Counted from the stretch's first letter, positions 1 to 7,080 are shown. The stretch: DNA of 12,514 bases from Leptospiraceae bacterium UBA2033 (GCA_002333425.1 DDBL01000238.1:11783-24296), one strand, 5' to 3'. Made by a program: numbers and translations. Notes: a model not told the origin generated them from the sequence alone.

Positions 1-684
1 CTTGCGAATAAAGGTTTTAAAGTTGGGTTGCTCGACGCAGATATTTACGGTCCGTCCATTGGAAAACTTTTTGGGATTAACGGGCGTGTTGCGCTCAAAT
101 CCGAAGAAGATAAAATCTGGCCTCTTGAAAAATATGGAATCAAAATCATTTCTTTTTCTTTTTTAGTCGATGAGAACCAACCCGTTGTTTGGCGCGGTCC
201 TATGCTTGGCAAGGCAATCGAACAATTTCTTTACGACATTGTATGGGGTGAACTGGATTATCTGCTGATCGATCTTCCACCTGGAACGGGTGACGTGCAG
301 TTGTCGCTTGCTCAACTCATTGATCTAAACGGAGCGGTTATTGTTACTACTCCGCAAGGTGTTGCAACTCTGGATGCTTCCAAAGCTGGGGCAATGTTTA
401 ACCAAGTTAAAATTCCTATCCTTGGAGTTGTGGAAAATATGAGTTATTTCATTCCACCTGATATGCCTGATAAAAGATATTCCATATTTGGTGAAGGCGG
501 CGGACAAAAGTTAGCCGATTCTTTCAAAGCACCACTACTTGGAAAAATTCCTATGACCATGGACATCATGCAATCCGGTGAGACTGGTGATCCAATCGTT
601 CACGCACAAAAATCAGGTGCAGTAGCAAGCGCATACTCTGAAATATTCGCAAAATTAGAAACCGAAATTGCAAACTGGGAGTAG
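1..684 (+). CDS. mrp: Mrp/ApbC-type iron-sulfur cluster carrier ATPase (5' end missing)
   Basis: This is the C-terminal 227 residues of a P-loop NTPase of the Mrp/ApbC/NBP35 family, cytosolic proteins that carry Fe-S clusters to apoproteins. The frame is open from base 1, and the TTG at 28 is only an internal codon. The N-terminal Walker A (deviant KGGVGKS) lies outside the window. Visible family motifs are DADIYGPSIGKLFG (residues 10-23 of the fragment), the Walker B-like LLIDLPPGTGDVQLSL around residues 90-105, TTPQGVATLDA, and GVVENMSYFIPP. At the place where many Mrp proteins carry a CPHC/CxxC cluster ligand pair, this one reads IPPDMPDKRYSIFGEGGG and has no cysteine. As I remember, some cyanobacterial and Bacteroidetes homologues also lack it, so this is probably a subfamily trait rather than damage. 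The next gene is on the same strand but separated by an inverted repeat, so an operon is not evident. Confidence 0.93.
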   Translation, partial: LANKGFKVGLLDADIYGPSIGKLFGINGRVALKSEEDKIWPLEKYGIKIISFSFLVDENQPVVWRGPMLGKAIEQFLYDIVWGELDYLLIDLPPGTGDVQLSLAQLIDLNGAVIVTTPQGVATLDASKAGAMFNQVKIPILGVVENMSYFIPPDMPDKRYSIFGEGGGQKLADSFKAPLLGKIPMTMDIMQSGETGDPIVHAQKSGAVASAYSEIFAKLETEIANWE

Positions 685-687
685 ATT

Positions 688-820
688 TTTGCCACAGAGG
701 CACTGAGACGCAGAGGTTTTTGAGAATATCATTTTAGAGTGGATTAATAAAAAATTGGAAAATAAAAATGCAGAAACTTTCTTAAAATTCTTCTCTGTGA
801 CTCTGTGCCTCCGTGGCAAA
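688..820. repeat. 133-bp element with 28-bp imperfect terminal inverted repeats
   Basis: The left arm (688-715, starting TTTGCCACAGAGGCAC) is the reverse complement of the right arm (793-820, ending GTGCCTCCGTGGCAAA), with 24 of 28 positions matching. The 77-bp interior is AT-rich and has no gene. The arms sit just after the mrp stop and just before the MFS start, so the element fills the whole gap. A degenerate single arm occurs again at 7241-7260. The structure is that of a non-autonomous, MITE-like or REP-like repeat. No transposase or target-site duplication is visible. If transcribed, the arms could pair as a long stem, but no U-run follows. Confidence 0.75.
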
Positions 821-840
821 ATGGGCTAACAGTAATATCC

Positions 841-1998
841 ATGTATAAGAACCTAATCATTATTTTCCTCTGTCAAGCTCTCGTTCAATCAGGAAGTATT
901 CTAATGACTTCGACAAATACGCTGATTGGACTTGACCTGACAGGAAATGAGTCTTTATCTACGTTACCAATCTCGCTCAATATACTTGCTACACTCTTTC
1001 TCACAATACCAGCCTCTTTTTTTATGGCACGATTTGGGCGAAGAAGTGGATTTTTAATGGGAATTTTTTTAGGGCTAATCGGAGTTAGCCTTCTATCACT
1101 TGGAATACACAACAAAAACTTTTTCCTATTTGCGACTGGCACTGTATTCATGGGATTTCTAAATGGATTTTCAACGTATTTTAAATTTGCCGCTGCCGAA
1201 GTCGCTCCGAAAGATTTTAAATCCCGCGCTGTATCATTGGTTTTGGCTAGTGGAGTAATAGCTGCACTAATCGGTCCAAATCTTTATAAGTGGGGATTAC
1301 AACTATTAACCGACTCTGGCTTCTTGGGCGGTTATCTTTTACTATTTTTAATTTATACAGTAGCATTTATCATAATGGTTTTCTTAAAAACAGAAAAACC
1401 TGCTGCAATGAATTGGAGAACAAGTAAATCAACCAAGGAATTATTGTTTAAAACTCCTCTTTTAAAAATCATTCTACTTGGTAGTATTGCATTTATCGTT
1501 ATGGTAATGATTATGACTGCAACTCCACTTGGAATGAACCATCACCACTTTCATGTAGAAGATATAGCGCAAGTCATCCAATTTCACGTTTTAGGAATGT
1601 TCGTTCCTTCGTTTTTTACAGGAAGTCTTATCAAACGTTTTGGTGACAGAAAAATAATGTTAGCCGGCACAGGTTTATTTTTAATTTGTATCCTCATTAA
1701 TTTTCTGGGAAATTCTTACTTACACTTTGTATGCTCTCTAATTCTTTTAGGGATCGGTTGGAATTTTTTATTCGTCGGAGCCACAACTCTTCTTGCATAT
1801 CAAATCCCTACCGAAGACCAACCCAAAGCCCAAGCACTAAATGATTTTTTCATTGCTGCTTTCGCTGCCTTATCCATTGCATCCTCAGGCAAACTCCACG
1901 CAACTCTCGGCTGGGCTAATTTGAATTTATTTGCGATTCCTATTACGATCTTGGGGATAATTTTGATTTTGCGTAAAGGTCATCACTCGGGCAAGTAA
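841..1998 (+). CDS. MFS transporter, 12 membrane spans
   Basis: A 385-residue inner-membrane protein of the major facilitator superfamily; substrate unknown. About twelve hydrophobic segments are visible. The loop between spans 2 and 3 carries the MFS motif A remnant ARFGRRSGFLMG (residues 63-74), and its counterpart KRFGDRKIMLAG (265-276) lies between spans 8 and 9, which shows the two six-span halves. A histidine cluster, NHHHFH at 233-238 followed by VIQFHVLGMFVPSFFTG, marks a bacterial MFS subfamily that I recognise by pattern but cannot name. I chose ATG 841 (MYKNLIIIFLCQ) because it starts at the first membrane span. The upstream in-frame GTG at 805 would place its first codons inside the 688-820 repeat. 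No strong ribosome binding site precedes either start. The gene seems to stand alone, since an AT-rich gap separates it from the toxin-antitoxin genes. Confidence 0.88.
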   Translation: MYKNLIIIFLCQALVQSGSILMTSTNTLIGLDLTGNESLSTLPISLNILATLFLTIPASFFMARFGRRSGFLMGIFLGLIGVSLLSLGIHNKNFFLFATGTVFMGFLNGFSTYFKFAAAEVAPKDFKSRAVSLVLASGVIAALIGPNLYKWGLQLLTDSGFLGGYLLLFLIYTVAFIIMVFLKTEKPAAMNWRTSKSTKELLFKTPLLKIILLGSIAFIVMVMIMTATPLGMNHHHFHVEDIAQVIQFHVLGMFVPSFFTGSLIKRFGDRKIMLAGTGLFLICILINFLGNSYLHFVCSLILLGIGWNFLFVGATTLLAYQIPTEDQPKAQALNDFFIAAFAALSIASSGKLHATLGWANLNLFAIPITILGIILILRKGHHSGK

Positions 1999-2064
1999 TC
2001 TGGACTTTGATTGGGATAATTTGAAAAACATATATATTTATGGAGAATTTAAACAAAAAAAGTC

Positions 2065-2093
2065 TTTACAATAAAATTTTATGAAAGGATAAA
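2065..2093 (+). promoter_or_regulatory. possible sigma-70 promoter of the first toxin-antitoxin pair
   Basis: TTTACA (2065-2070) and GATAAA (2088-2093) are 17 bp apart, just upstream of the antitoxin ATG at 2102. The -10 matches consensus at only four of six positions. An AAAGGA at 2084-2089 could serve as a ribosome site but is 12 nt from the ATG and overlaps the -10, so both cannot be used from this promoter. This is a weak call from sequence only. Confidence 0.3.
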
Positions 2094-2101
2094 GATTTAT
2101 T

Positions 2102-2341
2102 ATGAACTTACTTGTCCAGCAGAAGAAATTTGAGAAATTACCTAACTTAGTACAAAAACAGCTTTTTGATTACATTGATTTCTTGTATCTCAGATACAAC
2201 GAAGCCCAAGTCGAAACTGATTTAAGTTCTGAAGAAAAAAAAGAACTCATTGCAAGACAAAAGAAATTAAGAAAGAATCCTAAATCAGGAATAAGCCTTA
2301 AAAAGTTAAAACAAAAAGTCTACAAAAAATATGCTGTATGA
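2102..2341 (+). CDS. DUF2281-like antitoxin of a RelE/ParE-type toxin-antitoxin pair
   Basis: A 79-residue charged protein. Residues 9-32 (KKFEKLPNLVQKQLFDYIDF, then LYLR) match the pattern KLP..LQ.E..DFI.FL that I associate with DUF2281, a family of short proteins next to RelE/ParE toxins. The C-terminal half is lysine-rich (LKKLKQKVYKKYAV), as expected of the segment that wraps the toxin. Its last 11 bases overlap the start of the toxin gene, so the two are translationally coupled. The inferred role is to bind and neutralise the toxin and probably to repress the shared promoter. I see no clear DNA-binding domain. DUF2281 members are weakly conserved, so the family name is less certain than the antitoxin role, which follows from position and size. 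Confidence 0.75.
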   Translation: MNLLVQQKKFEKLPNLVQKQLFDYIDFLYLRYNEAQVETDLSSEEKKELIARQKKLRKNPKSGISLKKLKQKVYKKYAV

Positions 2342-2663
2342 AATTATCTTTTCTCCTGAATCAGAAAAAGAAATTTTAACTATTACAAGCTATTACGATG
2401 AAAAGAAGTTTGGTTTAGGACTTGAAGTATTCCAAGAAATTGAATCTCATCTTGCTCTTATAAAAGAACATCCTGAATTATTTCCCAAAGCATTTAAAAA
2501 TTTCCGAAAAATAACTCTCACCATTTTCCCTTATCTTATCTATTATTCCTTCGATAAAAGAAATAAAATCATTGAAATAGTTTCCGTATACCATACAAGC
2601 CGAAATCCAAAAAAAATTAGTAGGGGGTTGAATATATTCAACCCCCTACGTGTAAAAATTTAA
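2331..2663 (+). CDS. RelE/ParE-superfamily toxin with a palindrome-encoded C-terminal tail
   Basis: A 110-residue toxin of the ParE/RelE fold. The pattern is typical: an N-terminal strand YEIIFSPESEKEI, helices with SYYDEKKFGLGLEVFQEIE, IKEHPELFPKAF, the strand pair KITLTIFPYLIYYSF, and the C-terminal strand IIEIVSVYHTSRNPKKI (to about residue 96). Members act as ribosome-dependent mRNases or gyrase poisons; the sequence alone does not say which. It starts at ATG 2331, inside the last codons of the antitoxin gene. After RNPKKI, where such toxins normally end within a few residues, the frame runs into a perfect 30-bp palindrome (2620-2649) that encodes RGLNIFNPLR before the stop at 2661-2663. 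The catalytic core appears intact, so the toxin may still work with this extension. Confidence 0.85.
   Translation: MLYEIIFSPESEKEILTITSYYDEKKFGLGLEVFQEIESHLALIKEHPELFPKAFKNFRKITLTIFPYLIYYSFDKRNKIIEIVSVYHTSRNPKKISRGLNIFNPLRVKI
2620..2649. repeat. perfect 30-bp palindrome inside the toxin 3' end
   Basis: The half-site GTAGGGGGTTGAATA (2620-2634) is followed with no spacer by its exact reverse complement (2635-2649). It lies within the reading frame of the toxin gene and contributes its last codons. The centre AATATATT would form a small loop, giving a very stable hairpin in RNA. The sequence after it, GTGTAAAAATTTAATC, has no proper U-run, so it is not a classical intrinsic terminator, although it may still slow transcription or protect the 3' end. 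Short palindromes starting GTAGGGG are a repeat type I associate with intergenic insertions in other genomes, which suggests a mobile palindromic unit that landed here. Confidence 0.8.
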
Positions 2664-3036
2664 TCTTACCGTTTAATTGGTATTACCCGTAGCATTTTTT
2701 CTAGTTAATCTTAATATATGTTTGTGGTTTTTAATTCCATCTTCTTGTAGATGTCCCACCGATAGTCGATGAACTTGGTTTCGGTAACGCATTTAGAACG
2801 ACAGCATTATAGGCACTATCGTCTTTTTTCTCGGGTTCACAAAAGACGAAAAAGATAGGAATAATTAGACTAAGAAATAAAAGTTTCCTTGTACTCTGAT
2901 AGGAGGAGGGTAATGGTTGTTAGCTGCATTAGAACACTCCTTGGTGACTAGGACTGTTTTAGGAAATGGTAGATTTTTAGTCAAGATTTATTGGAAGAAA
3001 TAGAAAGGTTTATAGAGGGGTTATACGAAAATGATT
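2664..3036. other. 373-bp gap without an intact gene between two facing toxin-antitoxin pairs
   Basis: No complete gene is supported here. The gap separates the 3' ends of two convergent toxin genes. It contains a minus-strand lipoprotein-like remnant (2731-2929, listed separately) and a small inverted repeat, CGTCTTTT at 2820-2827 with AAAAGACG at 2841-2848, that falls inside that remnant. The open frame beginning near 2991 on the plus strand overlaps the minus-strand toxin and shows no family pattern. Confidence 0.5.
2731..2929 (-). pseudogene. remnant of a small lipoprotein gene (frameshifted or start lost)
   Basis: On the minus strand, 2889 down to 2731 encodes 52 residues that look like a lipoprotein start: basic RK, the hydrophobic stretch LLFLSLIIPIFFVF, a cysteine at the 17th position followed by the charged EPEKKDD, then a Ser/Thr-rich tail ending RRWN. 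This is the layout of a lipoprotein signal peptide with a relaxed lipobox (FVF-C). The frame has no ATG, GTG or TTG before the upstream stop. A convincing start does lie upstream in a different frame: AAGGAG (2937-2942) is 7 nt before ATG 2927-2929, but that frame ends after 19 codons at 2870. A one-base indel between about 2889 and 2917 would join them, or the original start was mutated. The function is unknown; it is probably decayed. Confidence 0.4.
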
Positions 3037-3336
3037 TTAGTCGTATTGATTTTTTTCTGGATTTTGTCTGTTATCCCAAAACACTAAAAGGTCAATTTCT
3101 TTTTTATGCGGATGAACTCTATAAAATAAACTTACGATTTGATTTACAAGACCTCTGCGGACTTGTTTATTTTTAGAACTTTCTCGATACAAATACGGAT
3201 TTTGCTGGATTTGTTTAATTATTTTTTCTGTTTGGTCTATTAAAGCATCAACTTCTCTTTGTGTCCAATTTTCTTGAAGCCAAGTTAAGATTTTTTCAAA
3301 TGTTTGAATTGCTCTAGGAGTCCAATTGACTTTCAT
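3037..3336 (-). CDS. ParE/RelE-superfamily toxin (second, convergent pair)
   Basis: A 99-residue protein of the ParE/RelE superfamily, of a subtype common in Bacteroidetes and found in spirochaetes. Recognisable segments are WTPRAIQTFEKILTWLQENW near the N-terminus, the helix ALIDQTEKIIKQIQQNPYLY, VRRGLVNQIVSLFYRV, and the C-terminal strand EIDLLVFWDNRQNPEK. The FWDNRQNP ending corresponds to the VxHxRNP-type ending of other members. It is unlike the toxin at 2331-2663, so the two pairs are not a duplication. The ATG overlaps the antitoxin stop by 4 bp (ATGA, 3333-3336), so translation is coupled. Activity (mRNA cleavage or gyrase inhibition) cannot be decided by reading. Confidence 0.87.
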   Translation of the reverse strand: MKVNWTPRAIQTFEKILTWLQENWTQREVDALIDQTEKIIKQIQQNPYLYRESSKNKQVRRGLVNQIVSLFYRVHPHKKEIDLLVFWDNRQNPEKNQYD

Positions 3337-3584
3337 GCTTTTACAAATTTAGTTTTTATTTGCCTCATTGCTTTCTTGTGAGGTATGCCAAGTCCAAGAT
3401 CAGCCTCTTTTAAAGCGGCATTAATATCTGACTCAACTTTTCGTGGTAGTTTTTCCCAAAAGTCATCAGTCTTATTTTTTGAATATTGTTTGGCTAATAG
3501 AATTCTAATAGCTATTAAGATACTATCATCTTCGATTTTTTTAACAAGCTTTATAATGTCAGATTTTAATTCTAATGTTTTCAT
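3333..3584 (-). CDS. antitoxin partner of the ParE-type toxin
   Basis: An 83-residue protein directly upstream of the ParE-like toxin and overlapping it by 4 bp. The N-terminal half, MKTLELKSDIIKLVKKIEDD with ILIAIRILLAKQ, is helical. The C-terminal half, FWEKLPRKVESDINAALKEA followed by DLGLGIPHKKAM, carries the pattern LP..V...I..AL.EA..G...PH...M. I know this pattern from Bacteroidetes-style antitoxins found beside this toxin subtype. The inferred role is neutralising the toxin and autoregulating the operon. No Shine-Dalgarno is evident before the ATG. Confidence 0.82.
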   Translation of the reverse strand: MKTLELKSDIIKLVKKIEDDSILIAIRILLAKQYSKNKTDDFWEKLPRKVESDINAALKEADLGLGIPHKKAMRQIKTKFVKA

Positions 3585-3593
3585 ATTGAAACT

Positions 3594-3622
3594 ATCATCA
3601 ATAAAGATAAAATTCCTATCAA
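3594..3622 (-). promoter_or_regulatory. candidate promoter of the second toxin-antitoxin operon
   Basis: On the minus strand, TTGATA (complement of 3617-3622) is followed after 17 bp by GATGAT (complement of 3594-3599), 9 bp before the antitoxin ATG at 3584. The -35 matches at five of six positions and the -10 at four of six. Transcription would begin almost at the start codon, giving a very short leader, in keeping with the absence of a ribosome binding site. Confidence 0.35.
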
Positions 3623-3768
3623 GTAAAAATTAATATAGAGTATTCTCAGTTACATGCTTCTTAGCTTACCCGGGAATAAAATTTGTCTTCCAAATGACTA
3701 ACTCCTCTTTTTGCAAAAAAAGCTTTGGATAATTACTTGAGAATTAGTTGTTTTACTAAAATCTGGCT

Positions 3769-3774
3769 TATAAT
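3769..3774 (+). promoter_or_regulatory. consensus -10 box directly abutting the carB start codon
   Basis: TATAAT occupies the six bases immediately before the carB ATG. TTGTTT at 3748-3753 could be a -35 with a short 15-bp spacer. A start site about 7 bp downstream would fall inside the gene, after the first ATG. This may therefore be chance in AT-rich DNA, or mark a leaderless or truncated transcript. No other clear promoter or ribosome site was seen in 3585-3774. Confidence 0.25.
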
Positions 3775-6700
3775 ATGCCACAACGTAAAGATATTTCCTC
3801 CGTATTAATTATAGGTTCCGGTCCGATAGTGATCGGGCAGGCTTGCGAGTTCGATTACTCTGGAACTCAAGCGGCAAAAGCCCTAAAAGAGAAAGGTTTA
3901 AGAACCATTTTGGTCAATTCAAACCCTGCGACCATCATGACAGATCCAATGCTAGCCGATGCAACGTATATCGAGCCGCTGACTGTTTCTGTTCTTACAA
4001 AAATCATCGAGAAAGAAAAACCCGATGCTGTCCTCCCAACTGTCGGCGGGCAAACTGCTCTTAACCTTGCAATGAGTTTGGTCAAAGAAGGAATTTTGGA
4101 ACGCTATGGAGTAAAGTTAATCGGCGCACAAGCAGAGGCGATTAAAAAAGCAGAGGATAGAGACTTATTCAAAAAAGTGATGCTTTCCTTGGGATTGAAA
4201 GTTCCAAAATCCGGTCTTGCTACCAATATGGAAGAAGCACGAAAGATCAAACAAGAAGTGGGGATACCGCTCATTGTCCGCCCTGCTTTTACTCTCGCTG
4301 GAACAGGTGGGGGACATTGCCCAAGAGAAGAAGATTTTGAAGAAGTAGCAATGAAGGGGTTAAATGCTTCCCCTATTAGTCAAATTTTAATCGAAGAATC
4401 TGTGATTGGTTGGAAAGAATATGAACTTGAAGTTATGCGTGATACGGCGGATAACGTTGTTATCATTTGCTCTATTGAAAATATTGATCCAATGGGAGTT
4501 CACACTGGTGACTCAATCACAGTGGCTCCACAACAAACTCTTTCCGATAAAGAATACCAAGCTATGCGAGATATGTCGCTACGAATCATTCGCGAAATTG
4601 GTGTTGAAACGGGTGGGTCTAATATCCAGTTTGCGGTAAACCCTAAGAACGGAGATGTAATCGTAATCGAAATGAATCCGCGGGTTTCTCGTTCATCCGC
4701 ACTCGCTTCTAAAGCTACAGGATTTCCAATTGCTAAAATTGCAGCTCTTCTTGCTATAGGATTTACGTTAGACGAAATTAAGAATGATATAACACGTGTT
4801 ACCCCCGCAAGCTTTGAACCTTCGATTGATTACGTTGTTACTAAAATTCCTCGTTTTGCATTTGAAAAATTTCCAGGCGCAGACAGCACTCTTGGTGTTC
4901 AAATGAAAGCTGTTGGGGAATCGATGGCGATTGGTAGAACTTTTAAAGAAAGTTTCCAAAAAGCACTTCGTTCTTTAGAAAATGACAGACTCGGATTTGG
5001 TTCCGATGGAAATTTAAAAGAGCTAATCGAACTTCACAAAGTTCCCGCTTCCGAAAAAAAAGCGTACATCACAAAAGCTATCAAAATTCCTACCGATAAA
5101 CGAATCTTCAATTTGAAGTTAGCGTTTAATGCTGGTTTTACTGTAGAAGAAATTGCAACTATCACAGGAATGGAACCTTGGTTTTTAAGGCAAATGGAGG
5201 ATATCCACAAAGTAGAATTTGAATTTTTCGAAAAGGGATATGCCATTATCCGCAAGATGAAACAATTTGGATTTTCCAATCGACAACTTGCCTACTTAGC
5301 AACCAAAAAAGAAATCGAATCCATTCTAGATTCTGAAACTGTTGTAAGTAAAATCAAATCAAAAGTAAATTCTATTCTAGTCAAAAAAGAACAAGAAATT
5401 GAAGACTACTTAATTAAAGAAAAAATCTTTCCGGTTTATAAACGAATTGATACCTGTGCCGGAGAGTTTGAAGCATATACTCCTTATTTTTACTCCAGTT
5501 ATGATACGGAAGATGAATCAAATGTTACTGATACAAAGTCAGTAATGATTTTAGGTGGTGGACCAAATCGAATCGGTCAAGGAATTGAATTTGATTATTG
5601 TTGCTGCCATGCGTCATACGCCTTACAAGACATGGGTGTTGAGTCTATCATGGTCAATTCTAATCCTGAAACTGTATCTACTGATTATGATACATCCGAC
5701 AGACTTTACTTTGAACCGCTTTGTCTTGAGGACGTAATGAATATTTACCGCAATGAAAAACCTGCTGGTGTAATTGTTCAGTTCGGGGGGCAAACACCTC
5801 TTAAACTCGCAAACGAATTAGAAAAACGCGGTGTTCCAATCTTAGGAACAAGCCCTGATTCAATTGATCGTGCGGAAGATAGAAAAAGATTCGTTGAAGT
5901 TTTACAAAAATTAGATCTCAAACAACCAGCAAACGGGATGGCTTCTAGAAGAGAAGATGCTCGCAAAATTGCAAAAGAAATTTCGTATCCAGTTCTTGTT
6001 CGTCCTAGTTATGTATTAGGTGGACGTGCAATGGCAATTATCAACGATGAAGCTGGGCTTGATAAATACATGGACGAAGCAGAGGAAATTTCAGAGGAAA
6101 GACCAATCTTGATTGATTCTTTTCTTGATAGTGCTGTGGAAGTGGATGTGGATGCGTTATCCGACGGTGTGACTGTCTTTATTGCTGGAATCATGGAGCA
6201 TATCGAAGAAGCAGGAGTTCACAGTGGGGATTCGGCTTGTATGCTTCCTCCTCAAAATATTTCTGATAAAATGCTTACCGAGATAAAGGCGGCTACACGT
6301 AAGTTGGCGCTTGAACTCAAAGTAAAAGGTCTTATTAATATTCAGTTTGCTATCAAAGAGGAAACTCTGTATATACTTGAAGTAAATCCAAGAGCTTCCA
6401 GAACCGTTCCTTTTGTTTCCAAAGCAATCGGAATTCCAATCGTAAAGTTTGCAACTAGAATTATGCTTGGTGAAAAACTAAAAGATTTAATACCAGCAGA
6501 TGAATTTTCAGTAAACTTAGTAAATGTAAAAGAAGCAGTTCTACCGTTTAATAAATTTCCGGGTGTTGATACAATTTTAGGTCCTGAAATGAGATCCACT
6601 GGTGAGGTAATGGGAATTGCCGCTACTGCTGGGGAAGCTTATCTAAAGTCGCAAATCATGGCTGGAGAAGAAACTCCAAAAGGTGGAACTATTTTTGTAA

Positions 6701-7080
6701 GTATCAATGATAAATCTAAACCTGAATTGTTACCCTACATCGTGAAACTTTCTAAGATGGGTTACAACCTAATAGCCACAAAGGGAACTCACAAACTTTT
6801 ATCGGATAATGGTGTTATGTCGCTCGTAATTAACAAACTCCATGAAGGTTTTCCAAACGTTGTAGATTATATCAAAGAGAAAAAGATTAGCCTGATTATC
6901 AATACTCCACTCAGTCGTGTAACACGTGACGATGCATTTGCGATTCGCCAAGCAGCCATCAAATACCGAGTTCCATGTCTGACAACTGCTGAAGCTGCAC
7001 GTGCCTTAGTGGATGGTCTTGAAGAAATGGGTAACAAAGGATTTACAATCAGATCACTACAAGAGATACATAAAAAATAA
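3775..7080 (+). CDS. carB: carbamoyl-phosphate synthase large subunit
   Basis: CarB (1101 residues; the E. coli protein is about 1073) makes carbamoyl phosphate from bicarbonate, ammonia supplied by CarA, and two ATP, feeding pyrimidine and arginine synthesis in the cytosol. The MPQRKDISS start matches the family start (E. coli MPKRTDIKS), which fixes ATG 3775. The N-terminal ATP-grasp half (about 1-400) has GSGPIVIGQACEFDYSG, R169 in VRPAFTLAGTGGG, and E299/N301 in EMNPRVSRSSALASKATG, all at the E. coli positions. An oligomerisation region follows to about 560. The second ATP-grasp half begins near 591 (MILGGGPNRIGQGIEFDYCC), with VRPSYVLGGRAM and EVNPRASRTVPFVSKA. The allosteric MGS-like domain (about 968-1101) keeps TKGTHKLL, INKLHEG and INT, the kind of positions that bind UMP. 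The extra length lies mostly in the central region and the linker DTEDESNVTDTKS before the second half. No carA is adjacent. Confidence 0.98.
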   Translation: MPQRKDISSVLIIGSGPIVIGQACEFDYSGTQAAKALKEKGLRTILVNSNPATIMTDPMLADATYIEPLTVSVLTKIIEKEKPDAVLPTVGGQTALNLAMSLVKEGILERYGVKLIGAQAEAIKKAEDRDLFKKVMLSLGLKVPKSGLATNMEEARKIKQEVGIPLIVRPAFTLAGTGGGHCPREEDFEEVAMKGLNASPISQILIEESVIGWKEYELEVMRDTADNVVIICSIENIDPMGVHTGDSITVAPQQTLSDKEYQAMRDMSLRIIREIGVETGGSNIQFAVNPKNGDVIVIEMNPRVSRSSALASKATGFPIAKIAALLAIGFTLDEIKNDITRVTPASFEPSIDYVVTKIPRFAFEKFPGADSTLGVQMKAVGESMAIGRTFKESFQKALRSLENDRLGFGSDGNLKELIELHKVPASEKKAYITKAIKIPTDKRIFNLKLAFNAGFTVEEIATITGMEPWFLRQMEDIHKVEFEFFEKGYAIIRKMKQFGFSNRQLAYLATKKEIESILDSETVVSKIKSKVNSILVKKEQEIEDYLIKEKIFPVYKRIDTCAGEFEAYTPYFYSSYDTEDESNVTDTKSVMILGGGPNRIGQGIEFDYCCCHASYALQDMGVESIMVNSNPETVSTDYDTSDRLYFEPLCLEDVMNIYRNEKPAGVIVQFGGQTPLKLANELEKRGVPILGTSPDSIDRAEDRKRFVEVLQKLDLKQPANGMASRREDARKIAKEISYPVLVRPSYVLGGRAMAIINDEAGLDKYMDEAEEISEERPILIDSFLDSAVEVDVDALSDGVTVFIAGIMEHIEEAGVHSGDSACMLPPQNISDKMLTEIKAATRKLALELKVKGLINIQFAIKEETLYILEVNPRASRTVPFVSKAIGIPIVKFATRIMLGEKLKDLIPADEFSVNLVNVKEAVLPFNKFPGVDTILGPEMRSTGEVMGIAATAGEAYLKSQIMAGEETPKGGTIFVSINDKSKPELLPYIVKLSKMGYNLIATKGTHKLLSDNGVMSLVINKLHEGFPNVVDYIKEKKISLIINTPLSRVTRDDAFAIRQAAIKYRVPCLTTAEAARALVDGLEEMGNKGFTIRSLQEIHKK

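Noticed and set aside
28..30. TTG as the start of the Mrp gene
   Set aside because: The frame is open to base 1 with family-like residues upstream, so the gene is cut by the window edge.
805..840. GTG start for the MFS gene 12 codons upstream of ATG 841
   Set aside because: These codons come from the arm of the 688-820 repeat, and the first membrane span begins naturally after ATG 841.
2620..2660. The 30-bp palindrome as a simple Rho-independent terminator
   Set aside because: It lies inside the reading frame and is followed by GTGTAAAAATT, not a U-rich tract, on either strand.
2820..2848. CGTCTTTT/AAAAGACG inverted repeat as a terminator
   Set aside because: The stem is A/T-rich with a 13-nt loop, has no U-run in the needed place, and lies within the lipoprotein-like remnant.
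2991..3176. Plus-strand open frame of 61 codons with a TTG start
   Set aside because: It overlaps the well-supported minus-strand ParE-like toxin, has no ribosome site and shows no family pattern.
3385..3633. Plus-strand open frame of 82 codons
   Set aside because: It is the antisense of the antitoxin gene at 3333-3584, with a serine/leucine/phenylalanine-rich composition typical of a shadow frame.
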